Notes: a model not told the origin generated them from the letters alone. DNA of 64,000 bases from an uncultured Clostridia bacterium (GCA_934462715.1 CAKSIJ010000001.1:1-64000); one strand, 5' to 3'. Numbered from the stretch's first letter, positions 52,231-61,473 are shown. Numbers and translations: made by a program.

Positions 52231-52278
52231 AAACATATCAGTTACCGTAAGCTAAATACAGTAATTGATATGTTTTTT
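52231..52278. terminator. Terminator between the convergent AraC and GH2 genes
   Basis: AAACATATCAGTTAC (52231-52245) pairs with GTAATTGATATGTTT (52261-52275) over 15 bp with one G-U pair and a 15-base loop, followed by T residues to 52278. It ends the AraC transcript and, because T/A runs flank both sides, probably also the GH2 transcript from the other strand. Confidence 0.85.
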
Positions 52279-52316
52279 AGTCTTCACATATACCGAGAAT
52301 TTACGAAAGTTAATTA

Positions 52317-54644
52317 TTATATTGCCGTAACTCCGTTATTTTCAGCACTTTTTAATCCCTTTGCCGATACAACTATTTTAATCTCACCCGGAAATTGACA
52401 TTTAACAATTGCAACAGCCTTTCCGCCAAAAGTATGGCATTTGTTTGTTCCGTATTGATCGTCATTTGACGGGTTTCCGCTGAAAATTCCGAGTAGCTTT
52501 CCGCCAAACACCTTACATTCTATTTCATATTCGGCATCAGGTATAAGATTTCTGTTTTCGTCCTCAACAAAAATATCATAGTAGCATAAATCTCTGTTGT
52601 CGGCAATGATTTCGGTTCTCTCACAAGCGATGTCAAGTTTATAGGCTTTACATACAGTTTCAATTGCAAAACGTGTGGTTTCCTCTCCGTTTTTATATGC
52701 AACAGCCATCAGTATGCCTTTTTGGTAGGGAATTTCGGCACTTGCTATTCCGTTTAACGGAGTTGTTTTTGCAGTCTCTTTTCCGTTCAAAAAGAATATG
52801 ATTTCATCTTCGGTTGAATACACCTCTGTCTTAACCGGCTTGCCTACGTATTCATCATCAAAGGTCCATGTTTCCGACACATCATACCAATGCCAGCCTG
52901 TTCCGCTGAAAATATCTCCGTTATGCTTTGGGTGAGTTGTAAATATGTGCGGAGATGTGTTGTTTTTCCAAATTGCCTCTCTGAAATAGGACTGAGGGCG
53001 TCTAAATCCGCACAGGTCAAAATCGCCTTGATAACAGCTTCTCCACGGGTATTCTCCCAAAGACATACCATTAATATAACCTTCCTCGCCCCACAAAAAT
53101 CTTCCCGTCCCCGCTTCGCCGAGATTATCGTATGCCGTCCAAGTGAAATCACCGATTACATTTTTATGATTCATAACTTCATTCCATGAATGATAAAAAT
53201 TTAAAACGTGAGTTTCCGACCCCCATATTACTCTTTTCGGATATTTTTTGCTGTCGCTGTCATATTGCTTGTAGAGGTAGTTGTAACCAACTATGTCAAG
53301 CGGTTCCATAAATTTTTCGGTGTTTTCCTGCCAATAGTCTGTGCCGTCGGGTTTTATGCGTTCCTTGTATTCCCCGGGTGCGTGAGGATTCGGGAAAATA
53401 TTCCAAGCCATGCACACCCCGGAGGTCACAAGCTTTGTATTATCATATTTTCTTATTTCATCCGTCAGCTTTTTAGCCCACATATACCCGCCCGAGTTTC
53501 CACCTCTCTCCGGGATTTCATTTCCTATTGAATATGAAATAACGCTCGGGTGATTCCTGTCTCGCAAAACCATATAGCTTATATCCCTCTGCCACCAATC
53601 GGCAAACCACAGACTATAATCCATCTGATTTTTCGGAATGTTCCACATATCAAACGCTTCGTCCATGACAAGTAAACCCAGTCTGTCACATTCCTCCAAA
53701 AAGGTTAGTGACGGCGGATAATGTGCGGTTCTTACCGCATTATATCCGGCATATTTTAACAGTGACAGCTTGCGGTGTACCGCGGCAGGGTATTCGGCGC
53801 TCCCCAAAACGCCGTGGTCATGATGAATACAACCGCCCTTTAGCTTAATTTCCTTTCCGTTTAACATAAGTCCGGTATCGGAAGAAGCAAAAACTGTTCT
53901 TATTCCAAAGGTGATCTCCGATTCGTCCTCGGTTGTTCCGTTTACTATTATGCGTGCTTTAAGTGTGTACAGATTTGGATTATCGCAATCCCATAGCTTT
54001 GGATTATCAATCATGATAACCTCATTATTCTCATTTTTGCCCTTTGAAAGTTCGTATGTAAAGTTTTGGTGATTTACATGTTCATCGTTATCATAAATTT
54101 CAAATTCAATACTTGCGTTGCAGTCAAAATCAGCATTTACCGCAAATTTTACGGATATTACAGCATTCTTATCCTTTAACTCTTTCGTTGATACAAACAA
54201 ATCCCACGGTTCTATTCTCACTCTGCCGCCCGTCCACAGATACACGTCACGGTACACTCCCGAACCCGAATACCATCTCGTTGACGGCTGAATGTTCAGA
54301 ACAGACACCATTATTTTGTTGATTTTTCCCGGGCAGGCTTTGTCGGATAAATCAACCAGATACGGGGTGTAGCCATGCGGATGCATAGCTATTTGATCAT
54401 CGTTGAAGCATATTCTTGCACACATATATGCTCCGTCTATGTCTAAAATCGTATGCGATGAACTATCAAATTTCATATACTTCGTGTATACACCACTGTT
54501 ACCGTTAAAAAAACCGTTTGCAGCACCGCCGGGTGCGTTCGATGTTCTTGGGATAGTTATCATGTAATCGTGCGGTAAATCTACTCTTTCTTCTTTTCCT
54601 GCTCCCGAAAAAAACCAATCTCTTGAAATGCATACCTTTTTCAT
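52317..54644 (-). CDS. GH2 beta-galactosidase-family enzyme
   Basis: A 775-residue GH2 protein starting at the ATG 54644 (AAAGGAGC upstream; an earlier TTG is in frame). The N-terminal sugar-binding domain has DLPHDYMI and NGNSGVYTKYM; an immunoglobulin-like domain and the TIM barrel follow. The acid/base Glu is E376 in YSIGNEIPE and the nucleophile Glu is E477 in IWGSETHV. NAVRTAHYPPS, the galactose-pocket signature, is present. It would remove terminal beta-galactose (or a related sugar) in the cytoplasm, as there is no signal peptide. C-terminal beta domains complete a standard length. It has its own sigma-A promoter and faces the AraC gene across a shared terminator. Confidence 0.92.
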   Translation of the reverse strand: MKKVCISRDWFFSGAGKEERVDLPHDYMITIPRTSNAPGGAANGFFNGNSGVYTKYMKFDSSSHTILDIDGAYMCARICFNDDQIAMHPHGYTPYLVDLSDKACPGKINKIMVSVLNIQPSTRWYSGSGVYRDVYLWTGGRVRIEPWDLFVSTKELKDKNAVISVKFAVNADFDCNASIEFEIYDNDEHVNHQNFTYELSKGKNENNEVIMIDNPKLWDCDNPNLYTLKARIIVNGTTEDESEITFGIRTVFASSDTGLMLNGKEIKLKGGCIHHDHGVLGSAEYPAAVHRKLSLLKYAGYNAVRTAHYPPSLTFLEECDRLGLLVMDEAFDMWNIPKNQMDYSLWFADWWQRDISYMVLRDRNHPSVISYSIGNEIPERGGNSGGYMWAKKLTDEIRKYDNTKLVTSGVCMAWNIFPNPHAPGEYKERIKPDGTDYWQENTEKFMEPLDIVGYNYLYKQYDSDSKKYPKRVIWGSETHVLNFYHSWNEVMNHKNVIGDFTWTAYDNLGEAGTGRFLWGEEGYINGMSLGEYPWRSCYQGDFDLCGFRRPQSYFREAIWKNNTSPHIFTTHPKHNGDIFSGTGWHWYDVSETWTFDDEYVGKPVKTEVYSTEDEIIFFLNGKETAKTTPLNGIASAEIPYQKGILMAVAYKNGEETTRFAIETVCKAYKLDIACERTEIIADNRDLCYYDIFVEDENRNLIPDAEYEIECKVFGGKLLGIFSGNPSNDDQYGTNKCHTFGGKAVAIVKCQFPGEIKIVVSAKGLKSAENNGVTAI

Positions 54645-54682
54645 TATCAAGCTGCTCCTTTTGCATTACCTTTTTTTAATAA

Positions 54683-54711
54683 AGTATAGCACAACACCGG
54701 CTAAATTTCAA
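54683..54711 (-). promoter_or_regulatory. Sigma-A promoter of the GH2 gene
   Basis: Read on the minus strand, TTGAAA (54706-54711) and TATACT (54683-54688) are 17 bases apart, about 40 bases before the GH2 start codon. Confidence 0.75.
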
Positions 54712-54781
54712 TATGAATTTATTGCGCATCGCGTTATGCTGCAATATTTTCATATATTTTAAACATTATCTCAGATTCTAT

Positions 54782-54922
54782 TTACGGTCTGATGTTATTT
54801 TCACAGTAATATGGTCTGCACAAGTCATTTGTGAATGAAAAATTAATATATTTATCTATTTTTCTTAAAATGTGGCCTTCCGGTACCAAATCCTCTATGT
54901 AGACAACTCCATTTTCCTTTTG
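54782..54922 (-). pseudogene. IS1182-family transposase fragment
   Basis: About 47 codons read QKENGVVYIEDLVPEGHILR and continue with KIDKYINFSFTNDLCRPYYCENN. This matches the opening of IS1182-type (DUF772) transposases, which begin with a VPEDHxLR-KID run and a PYYxxxGRP motif. The frame ends in TAA at 54782-54784, right where the GRP would be. No start codon or catalytic domain remains. It is a scar in the gap between the GH2 gene and the raffinose-synthase-like gene. Confidence 0.75.
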
Positions 54923-54932
54923 CGTAAAATTT

Positions 54933-56579
54933 TCAGTCCGGTTCTACCAGCCTTGCGCACATTCCATCTAACACAAAACTATTGATGACTTTATCCTTTT
55001 CAGATATGTTAACATTTTGCGGTGAGTTTGTCAGATTAAACGCTGCAATGACTTTTTTACCATTTCGTCTGTTAAACACTTTTAAAACACCGTCATGTCC
55101 AAACAAACAATCCTCTGTCGGCAATGCAACATCACTGCACATTTTTAATTCTCCGTTTTCATCTAACAATGGCATAATGCTTTCAGCTTTTGTATCTCCC
55201 ACCTTATCACTTATATAAACAGGTCCTCCGCTTATTATCCGTAAAATTGCGCTTATTTCAGCGGTTTCGTGATTCGTCCACCACATATCGAAGTCGCAAA
55301 AATACAAATTACTTTGAAATACTGCATTATAAACATTTTGCATTATGTGTGACTCAAAGCTATTCTCTTTATCAGGAAAGAAATCATCACTGCTTCTTGA
55401 TAGTACGGTATAAGGTCTTGAGTGAGAATTCAGATTGCTCATACCCATACAATTTATCACGTTACCTCCGAAATGTTTCATGACAGATTTATCAGCTGCT
55501 TGCTGAATATCTATGCAGAGCTTAACGCAATTTTTAATCCCCTTTAAAAATTCAGCAGTATTTCCTTGGGTGTCTATTTTTACAAAATCAACTCCCTGTT
55601 CTTTAAGATAGCTATGCCATCTATCAAAGAAGTCATAATTCTTTGGTATTATTAGATCAGAATTTGTTGTCAACACATTGGATATACCTTCGTTATGCAT
55701 AGTGCTTTCATTCTCAATACCATACCAGTATCCGGTCAGTGAATGCCACACCCCCACCTGTTCAATGCCATAGTCTCTTTTTAGTTTTTCAATACAACCC
55801 TTTAAGCCTGACGGAAATTTTTTTCTGTCTTCAAAAAAAGAAATAATTTTAAAGTTATCGCTTTCTGAAATTTCAGACCAGCCATCATCAATCATAATCC
55901 ATTTGATAGGAATTTTCTTTTCTTGAAATTCTTTCATTTTATCAATTATGCCCTGTTCTGTCACATCATGATAGAAAGCATTCCAACTGCACCAACCCGG
56001 TTTTTTATATATTTCCGGTAATTGTTTTTCACTCCTCAGAGGTGCTTTAATATATCCGTTTTTCACTGCATAGGCATATGACTTATGTATGGCATCATAT
56101 GGATTGTTGCTGTGAGCAATTATACAAAATACACCTTTTAAATTTCTTGCTCCGTCATAGTATTTTGACACATTGATTCTCAAGGTTTTTTTATCGTTGG
56201 AGGCACTCACACAAGCATCAAAATCTTCCGAACAGAGCGGAAGAACTGCTATGTATTTATTCCCCTGCTTTATCAGTACGTTTTGTATATTATCGGAAAG
56301 CTTTGATAAATCCTTTTCAAATGACGGTTTTGACCAAAATGGATTAAACTGTACCCTCGACAAGACACCATCAATATTGTTTTCCAAATGTACATCAACA
56401 CATAGACTCGGCTCGGATGAAAGAACTCTTACATAATCATATGGCATGCCGGTACATACTATATCAGCTGATAATTCCAATATTTCATTGCTTTTTTTTA
56501 GTTCAACTCCACCGCTAAAATACTGTGTGTTGTTACTCAATCCGTAATGTCTAAAATTCAAATAATATGTTATATCCAT
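54933..56579 (-). CDS. GH36-like protein of the raffinose synthase / Sip1 group
   Basis: The ATG at 56579 is chosen because AAGGAG lies 8 bases ahead; upstream codons in frame have no ribosome site. The 548-residue product has an N-terminal beta-sandwich and a TIM barrel with KKPGWCSWNAFYHDVTEQG, WIMIDDGWSE, the nucleophile Asp D336 in VDFVKIDTQG and the SRSSDDF acid/base region (D398 or D399). These are features of the Sip1/raffinose synthase branch of GH36, which includes alpha-galactosidases and transferases. Cytoplasmic. It has its own promoter. Whether it hydrolyses or transfers alpha-galactose cannot be told; bacterial members are mostly hydrolases. An IS1182 scar follows it. Confidence 0.82.
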   Translation of the reverse strand: MDITYYLNFRHYGLSNNTQYFSGGVELKKSNEILELSADIVCTGMPYDYVRVLSSEPSLCVDVHLENNIDGVLSRVQFNPFWSKPSFEKDLSKLSDNIQNVLIKQGNKYIAVLPLCSEDFDACVSASNDKKTLRINVSKYYDGARNLKGVFCIIAHSNNPYDAIHKSYAYAVKNGYIKAPLRSEKQLPEIYKKPGWCSWNAFYHDVTEQGIIDKMKEFQEKKIPIKWIMIDDGWSEISESDNFKIISFFEDRKKFPSGLKGCIEKLKRDYGIEQVGVWHSLTGYWYGIENESTMHNEGISNVLTTNSDLIIPKNYDFFDRWHSYLKEQGVDFVKIDTQGNTAEFLKGIKNCVKLCIDIQQAADKSVMKHFGGNVINCMGMSNLNSHSRPYTVLSRSSDDFFPDKENSFESHIMQNVYNAVFQSNLYFCDFDMWWTNHETAEISAILRIISGGPVYISDKVGDTKAESIMPLLDENGELKMCSDVALPTEDCLFGHDGVLKVFNRRNGKKVIAAFNLTNSPQNVNISEKDKVINSFVLDGMCARLVEPD

Positions 56580-56619
56580 ACTTTTAACTCCTTGCAAGAT
56601 TTTTTACGATTGTGATAAT

Positions 56620-56649
56620 ACTATAACACGTTCAGCACAATTTAGTCAA
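56620..56649 (-). promoter_or_regulatory. Sigma-A promoter of the raffinose-synthase-like gene
   Basis: On the minus strand TTGACT (56644-56649) and TATAGT (56620-56625) are 18 bases apart, about 40 bases before the start codon. Confidence 0.7.
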
Positions 56650-56730
56650 GTAATAAATTAAAAAAATATATTTTTTATAATGTTCATACAAATATTGTTT
56701 TTTTCCTGTCCTTCTTATTCTAATCGTTTG

Positions 56731-56880
56731 CTATAACTGAATTAATACCATCTTATTGATGAGGTCGAGAGCATATTTCAGTAACGCTTCAAGACAACCA
56801 TTATCATTTTTCTTAATTAGATATTCTATATCTCGAGAAATTTTTTCAGCATATCCATCGATATTTTTAACATACGTTAC
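56731..56880 (-). pseudogene. Unidentified coding remnant (about 48 codons)
   Basis: Between the two GH36-type genes the minus strand has an open run that ends with TAG at 56731-56733 and reads TYVKNIDGYAEKISRDIEYL, then LIKKNDNGCLEALLKYALDL, helical and lysine-rich. It has no start codon. It happens to be in the same frame as the upstream GH36 gene, just after its stop codon. I do not recognise the family; it looks like the tail of an inserted gene rather than random sequence. The rest of the 310-base gap is AT-rich and carries only the promoter. Confidence 0.35.
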
Positions 56881-56889
56881 ATAATGATT

Positions 56890-58842
56890 TTACTTCTTAA
56901 TTTCATATACCCTTGCAGCAATTTTCTTTTCTGTTGAAAATTTGAAAACTCCGTTTTTCAACTCTGCGAAGCTTTCGGCGTCGCTTTCCGGATACATTCT
57001 TTTTAATGTGCTTTTACCGTTTAAATACTTTGACAGATCAATTTCAAGACCATTCTCAGCATTGAATTTAAAAATGCCCAAACGTATTTTATCATCATTA
57101 TGAAGTGACAGTACGCTGTAACCGTTGGAAAACAGCTTTTGCTGCGGATAAACAAACAGCGGAAATGCATTAAGCAGAAATTTCCTGTTTCTTTTATATA
57201 CCTCTGTTCCCTCTTTGATTAACTGCTTATTGTACTCATCGCACATCTCAATATGTCCGGACAAATACATAACTCCGAACATTGCGCAAGCCATATTGAA
57301 AACCGTTTGTTCGCCGTCCGACATTTCTTTGTAATACTCATCATTATATGTTGCAAGACCGTCGGGAATGTTGCTGTATTCAAGCGGAAACGGGAATGAC
57401 CATATCCCTGTTTTTTCGGGAAGCATACATCTTTGCATACCCCACACTATTGATGGGTTGTTATTAAACATTTCCTGATCGCTTGAGCTTTGCAGATAAA
57501 AATGTTTAAGAGTGCCGTTATCGCACCTCATAGCACCGCTGCCGCAGTTTTCGATAATTAAATCCGGGAATTTTTTTGTAATTTTATCAATAAAACTGTA
57601 AAATGCCTTTGTATTCTCAACCAAGCCGTATGCATAGCTGTGCCCGCTGTTATCACAGCCGATACCTGTTGTATGATTATAATCGTTCTTGATAAAGCGT
57701 ATTCCCATTTTGTAGAAATGCTCTATTCTTCCGGTCAGATAATCGCATACTTTTTTGTTTTTGAAATTTAAAAAGCATCTTTCGTTTCCGACAGGCTTAC
57801 CGTTACGCATCAAAACGCTGTCGGCGCACATTTCGAAAATTTTTGACTGCGGAACACAAGTTTCAAGCTCGAACCATATTCCCGGCTTCATCCCTTTCGA
57901 TTTAATATATTCTATTATTCCCGAAAAACCGTATTCTCCGAATTTTGCGTCATTTTCAATCCAGTCACCGAAATTGAAGTCCTTTCCCTCATTTATGTAC
58001 CAACCGTCATCTATGCAAAAAACCTCTGCGCCGACCTCTGCGGCACTGTCAATCAAAGGAATCAGCTTTTTATCATCCGGATTTCCCCACAGGCAATTCA
58101 TATAATCGTTAAAGCAAACCGGGATTTCTTCGAAACGCTTATTATCGGTCAGCCGTTTGTATTTCATAAGCTCCGCAACCGCCTCGTCAATTCCTCCGTC
58201 AACAACTCCGTACACGACTTTTGATGTCGTATAGCTGTCATTCGGCTTCAGTGTGTATGTAAAGCCGCTTTGATTTTCATCAAGACTGTTTACTTCAACG
58301 CATATTCCCAATTCTTTTAGATTTCCGCTTCCTCCCATCTCTATCGCCCACGAAAATCCGCCCTCGTGTTCAAAATACCATGTTTTATTATCTGTCTTGT
58401 CCTCAATAAACAAAAGCGGATAATATCTGCACGTTGACCAGCTTCCGACCGATGAAATATTACGTCCCGTTCTGTTCCATGTATGTTCCGACACAGGATA
58501 CAGACCAAGCTCATACGGTGTATAGCTCACCCACTGAGCCTCCCCCTCCCAACAACTGTTACAAAAGTGTATCAGGACGTCTTTTTTATAAAATCCCGGA
58601 GCAATGCCCTCAATATATGTTGAGCTGAACCTGTTAATTCTTATATCTTCATTTCCGGTATTTACAATTGTATTTCTCTGTGCAACCGCACCTGTTCCCG
58701 AAAATGCTTTCTCCTCTTGTATAACTTCAAAACCGTCATAAATATACCTGTTTCCTGCTTGTTCGTTTTCTTTGGGTACATATGCAGTTGTCACGTTAGG
58801 CGTGCTTGTACCGTCATTTAATATGTATTTGAACTTTGCCAT
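56890..58842 (-). CDS. GH36 alpha-galactosidase
   Basis: The ATG at 58842 (MAKFKYILND) is preferred over an earlier in-frame ATG because GAAAGGAA sits 9 bases before it. The 650-residue protein has the GH36 plan: N-terminal beta-supersandwich (about 1-230), TIM barrel and C-terminal beta domain. The nucleophile Asp is D387 in RFIKNDYNHTTG and the acid/base Asp is D455 in LQSSSDQEMF; CIDDGWYINEGKDF and GIWFELETCVP are further marks. It releases terminal alpha-galactose in the cytoplasm. It has a well-formed promoter of its own. Confidence 0.88.
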   Translation of the reverse strand: MAKFKYILNDGTSTPNVTTAYVPKENEQAGNRYIYDGFEVIQEEKAFSGTGAVAQRNTIVNTGNEDIRINRFSSTYIEGIAPGFYKKDVLIHFCNSCWEGEAQWVSYTPYELGLYPVSEHTWNRTGRNISSVGSWSTCRYYPLLFIEDKTDNKTWYFEHEGGFSWAIEMGGSGNLKELGICVEVNSLDENQSGFTYTLKPNDSYTTSKVVYGVVDGGIDEAVAELMKYKRLTDNKRFEEIPVCFNDYMNCLWGNPDDKKLIPLIDSAAEVGAEVFCIDDGWYINEGKDFNFGDWIENDAKFGEYGFSGIIEYIKSKGMKPGIWFELETCVPQSKIFEMCADSVLMRNGKPVGNERCFLNFKNKKVCDYLTGRIEHFYKMGIRFIKNDYNHTTGIGCDNSGHSYAYGLVENTKAFYSFIDKITKKFPDLIIENCGSGAMRCDNGTLKHFYLQSSSDQEMFNNNPSIVWGMQRCMLPEKTGIWSFPFPLEYSNIPDGLATYNDEYYKEMSDGEQTVFNMACAMFGVMYLSGHIEMCDEYNKQLIKEGTEVYKRNRKFLLNAFPLFVYPQQKLFSNGYSVLSLHNDDKIRLGIFKFNAENGLEIDLSKYLNGKSTLKRMYPESDAESFAELKNGVFKFSTEKKIAARVYEIKK

Positions 58843-58894
58843 TTTACCGTTCCTTTCATCATTATTCATAATTTACACATTCTTCTGCATAATA

Positions 58895-58923
58895 ATTATA
58901 GATTATCACGCTTACAAATTCAA
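58895..58923 (-). promoter_or_regulatory. Sigma-A promoter of the GH36 gene
   Basis: On the minus strand TTGAAT (58918-58923) and TATAAT (58895-58900) are 17 bases apart, about 53 bases before the start codon. Confidence 0.8.
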
Positions 58924-59002
58924 CTCAACAGCTTTTTTTGTCCATATAGTGTAATTTTTCTTGATCCCAGAACAATTTGTTAACAAAGTACCGATGCAAA
59001 TT

Positions 59003-59041
59003 AAAGGCGCGTTAACACCGGCTCTGTGTTAACGCACCTTT
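59003..59041 (-). terminator. Intrinsic terminator
   Basis: A 16-bp stem with one G-U pair (59003-59018 with 59026-59041, AAAGGCGCGTTAACAC) and a 7-base loop lies 37 bases beyond the stop codon of the truncated glycosidase gene. It is followed on the minus strand by a short T-rich stretch. Confidence 0.75.
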
Positions 59042-59078
59042 ATCTGAATCTTTAAATTATGTTGATAAAGAACAATTG

Positions 59079-59678
59079 TTATTCTTTATCAAAAACCACC
59101 ATCTGATGGCAGTCAACCTTTATACCTTTAACCTTTACATACCCGTTATCAACAGTAAAATCAACATCGGTATTTTGCGGTGCAAGGTACACTCGTTTAA
59201 CGTTTTCCTTAACCTTAACGGCAAGCTCGACGTCGTTCACCGGGTAAATATCTTCGATAATTTCAATATTCTTACCTCTTTTCGTCGGTATGGCATAAAG
59301 CAGATGTGCAATATATCTGTCCTTTTGTTCAAGCAGAGTTGCCACTCCCATGCTGCCCAAATTTGTAACAAGAACTTTCTCATCACCCAAAAGCATATCA
59401 ATGCATTGCATAACGGTTTTCTTTGCGATAAACTCACCCTTTTGTGCATAGTCCGAGAAGATATTCCATGCAATGTAAATTCCGTCCTTACCCGATACTA
59501 TTCCCTCACCGTCAACTCTGCCCGATGACGGGGTATGCTGATGTGAGCAGAAATGCTCAGCTGTTCTGTTAAAGTACGGAACAACCGCTTCTGCGAGAAC
59601 CTTACCGTCCGTAGCTTTTATTTTTTGGCAAGCGGTATACATTATGAAATCGCTTACATTTTTGTTATCTAGCCCCAT
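59079..59678 (-). pseudogene. C-terminal fragment of a large glycoside hydrolase
   Basis: A 199-codon frame whose first ATG is internal to a domain: it begins GLDNKNVSDFIMYTACQKIK, then has FCSHQHTPSSGR, AWNIFSDYAQKGEFIAKKTV, TNLGSMGVATLLEQKDRYIA and a final beta-domain with KVKGIKVDCHQMVVF. This resembles the last domains of hypothetical beta-galactosidase-like proteins that end with a trimerisation-like domain and an Ig-like tail. The barrel and active site are missing: upstream is unrelated mobile-element sequence. The terminator at 59003-59041 is retained. The fragment is unlikely to be active; the parent family is a tentative match. Confidence 0.6.
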
Positions 59679-59897
59679 CTGCCTGTGGGCAGACTTTCAA
59701 GCTCCAGATGTGTATTGGCATGAGCAAGATCTCTTCTTCCCTGTACTATGCAAAAAAAGAAAAACTCTGCCTGCGTGCAGCCTAAGCACACTTGCCGCAA
59801 TCAACAATCCGAAAGTAATTTTATTCATATCTTTCAACCTCTCTCAATATTTTCCAGGCTTCAAAAGCAGAACGCAGAGCAATCTGATTTTTCAGAT
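59679..59897 (-). other. Mobile-element-like debris with hairpin
   Basis: This stretch links the glycosidase fragment to the KTR remnant. The minus strand has a small ORF beginning MNKITFGLLIAASVLRL with GAGAGG before it, ending in TGA at about 59697, and in another frame the run RRDLAHANTHLELESLPTGR. Neither is a clear gene. An imperfect hairpin (59872-59886 with 59893-59909, core GCAGAGC) lies at the end of the KTR remnant and probably was its terminator. Confidence 0.35.
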
Positions 59898-60087
59898 TCA
59901 GCTCTGCGTCTTTGCGTCCGGATCAATTTCATATTCAATTTTACGCTTGTGCGTTGAAATTACAAAGGTTTTCTTACACTTCGGGCAGAACAAAGGGAAC
60001 CTTTACAAAACAGTATTCTACTTGATCTGCGTTCGGTTTTTTGTGACATTCGGTGCACAGAATCCAATGTGATTCACCGATACTCAT
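59898..60087 (-). pseudogene. Cysteine-rich KTR-domain protein, frameshifted
   Basis: The minus strand from ATG 60087 reads MSIGESHWILCTECHKK up to KVPFVLPEV and a stop. Shifting by one base at about that point continues as CPKCKKTFVISTHKR and ends DPDAKTQS. Together this is the family of about 60-residue Cys-rich KTR proteins, with WILCxxC, CPKCK and a final PDAKTQSR, which are common next to Tn916-like and resistance elements in Firmicutes. One extra base destroys the frame. Its function is unknown in the family (a zinc-binding fold is likely). Here it is a scar of a past mobile element. Confidence 0.72.
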
Positions 60088-60224
60088 CGTTTTTCACTCG
60101 ACCCGGATTTTACAAACAGCATCATGGCACGAAATTCGGTAGACAACTCATCTGCATATACTTCTGACACGGAATACAGATCAATTACTGGCAAGTTATG
60201 CTTTTGGGCTATAGCACTCATCAT
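60084..60224 (-). pseudogene. 46-codon remnant, possibly an SGNH esterase tail
   Basis: The frame reads MMSAIAQKHNLPVIDLYSVS, then EVYADELSTEFRAMMLFVKS, and ends in TGA overlapping the KTR start codon (ATGA). The AxxxxLPVIDLYS run is common near the end of SGNH esterases, just before the DGVH block, which is missing here. It is too short to be functional. Identification is tentative. Confidence 0.35.
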
Positions 60225-60246
60225 TATCTAATGAATAATTTACTTA

Positions 60247-61473
60247 TTAATCTATACAGAAGCATTTAATTGATTTCAGTTTAAAATCTCCGTTATGAGC
60301 GGTAATTTTCAAAACCAATTGATTGCCGAACAGCTGCGGAAAGGTGCAGATTCGCTTATGTCCGATATTTTTTCCGCTGAAAACCGAAAAATAAACGGGA
60401 GCTGCCTGCATTATTTCAAAGCCAAATTCAAAGCCCGTAACAGATTCGCCGTCTGTCAGATCTTCTTCAAGCACAACGCAGTTAACGTTCTGTTCCTTTT
60501 CAAATTCTATTCTGAAATTACCGTTATCTTCAGTGACATTACATTCGATTGGATTTTGGTAGCGTTCTTTCAGTTTTCTTCCGAAATCTATGAAATTTTG
60601 GCTGTCCTTTTCCGGAAGCAAGCCGTCAGTGTTCGGACCGATGTTCAAAAGCAGATTTCCGCCCCTGCCGACAGAATATTCATAGAGTGCGAGCATATCG
60701 TCGGTATCTCTCAGATATTTCTCGTCAGCTTCTTTATAAAACCAGCTCTTTCTTCTTATGCGGCAATCACATTCATACGGCAAAAATTTATCACTGTCAA
60801 GCCATGCCGCCTCCTGCCATTTCGAATCCGGAGATATTGTGTTGTAAATTTCAAAAGGCGCAATTCCTTCCTCGTTGCCTACCCATCTTGTATCGGGATC
60901 CCACATTGAAAAAATCAATATCTCCGGCTGTAAGCTGCGTATCGCTTCAACTATGCGCTTTCTGTCATATTCGTGATTTTCAGAACCGCAGCCGTCAAAC
61001 CACAGATAATCGATTTTCCCGTAATCGGTAAGAAGTTCGGAAATCTGATTAATAAAGTAATCGTCATATTCTCTGCCCTGCATTTTTCTTGATCCGAACT
61101 GAGCCGGGCTGTAGTAAAGTCCGACCTTTATGCCAAATTCTCTGCAAGCGTCAACGTATTCTCTTACAACATCGCCCTGTCCATTTTTCCACGGCGTATT
61201 TTTAACCGAATACTCCGTATATTTTGACGGCCAGTTAGCAAATCCGTCATGGTGTTTGCAGGTAAGAACGGCATATTTTGCACCTGCCTCCTTTATGGTT
61301 TTTATCCATTGTCTGCAATCAAGCTTTTCGGGGTTGAAAACCGAAGCGTCCATCGGTTTTTCGTCCCAGTCAACATTATTCTGATAAAAGGTTCTTATTC
61401 CAAAATGGAAAAATACTCCCATTTCCCAATTGAGAAATTCCAGCTGATTTTTTGTTGGTTTTGCTTTGCTCAT
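60247..61473 (-). CDS. GH29 alpha-L-fucosidase
   Basis: The ATG at 61473 (MSKAKPTKNQ) is chosen because GGAGG lies 6 bases before it; the frame runs open farther upstream through the promoter and that part is not coding. The 408-residue protein has the GH29 barrel: EMGVFFHFGIRTF, AKYAVLTCKHHDGFANWPS (the conserved His pair) and KIDYLWFDGCG with the nucleophile Asp D160. A small C-terminal beta domain follows. It removes alpha-L-fucose with retention in the cytoplasm; no signal peptide is present. The GH95 protein offers a second, inverting fucosidase. It has a consensus promoter. Confidence 0.92.
   Translation of the reverse strand: MSKAKPTKNQLEFLNWEMGVFFHFGIRTFYQNNVDWDEKPMDASVFNPEKLDCRQWIKTIKEAGAKYAVLTCKHHDGFANWPSKYTEYSVKNTPWKNGQGDVVREYVDACREFGIKVGLYYSPAQFGSRKMQGREYDDYFINQISELLTDYGKIDYLWFDGCGSENHEYDRKRIVEAIRSLQPEILIFSMWDPDTRWVGNEEGIAPFEIYNTISPDSKWQEAAWLDSDKFLPYECDCRIRRKSWFYKEADEKYLRDTDDMLALYEYSVGRGGNLLLNIGPNTDGLLPEKDSQNFIDFGRKLKERYQNPIECNVTEDNGNFRIEFEKEQNVNCVVLEEDLTDGESVTGFEFGFEIMQAAPVYFSVFSGKNIGHKRICTFPQLFGNQLVLKITAHNGDFKLKSIKCFCID

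Noticed and set aside
54930..54960. IS1182 fragment as a C-terminal extension of the raffinose-synthase-like protein
   Set aside because: The enzyme's stop codon at 54933 precedes the fragment and the enzyme has normal length and end, so the fragment is separate.
59644..60072. 142-codon plus-strand ORF
   Set aside because: Runs antisense through the KTR remnant and glycosidase fragment, with no ribosome site; the minus-strand reading gives recognisable families.
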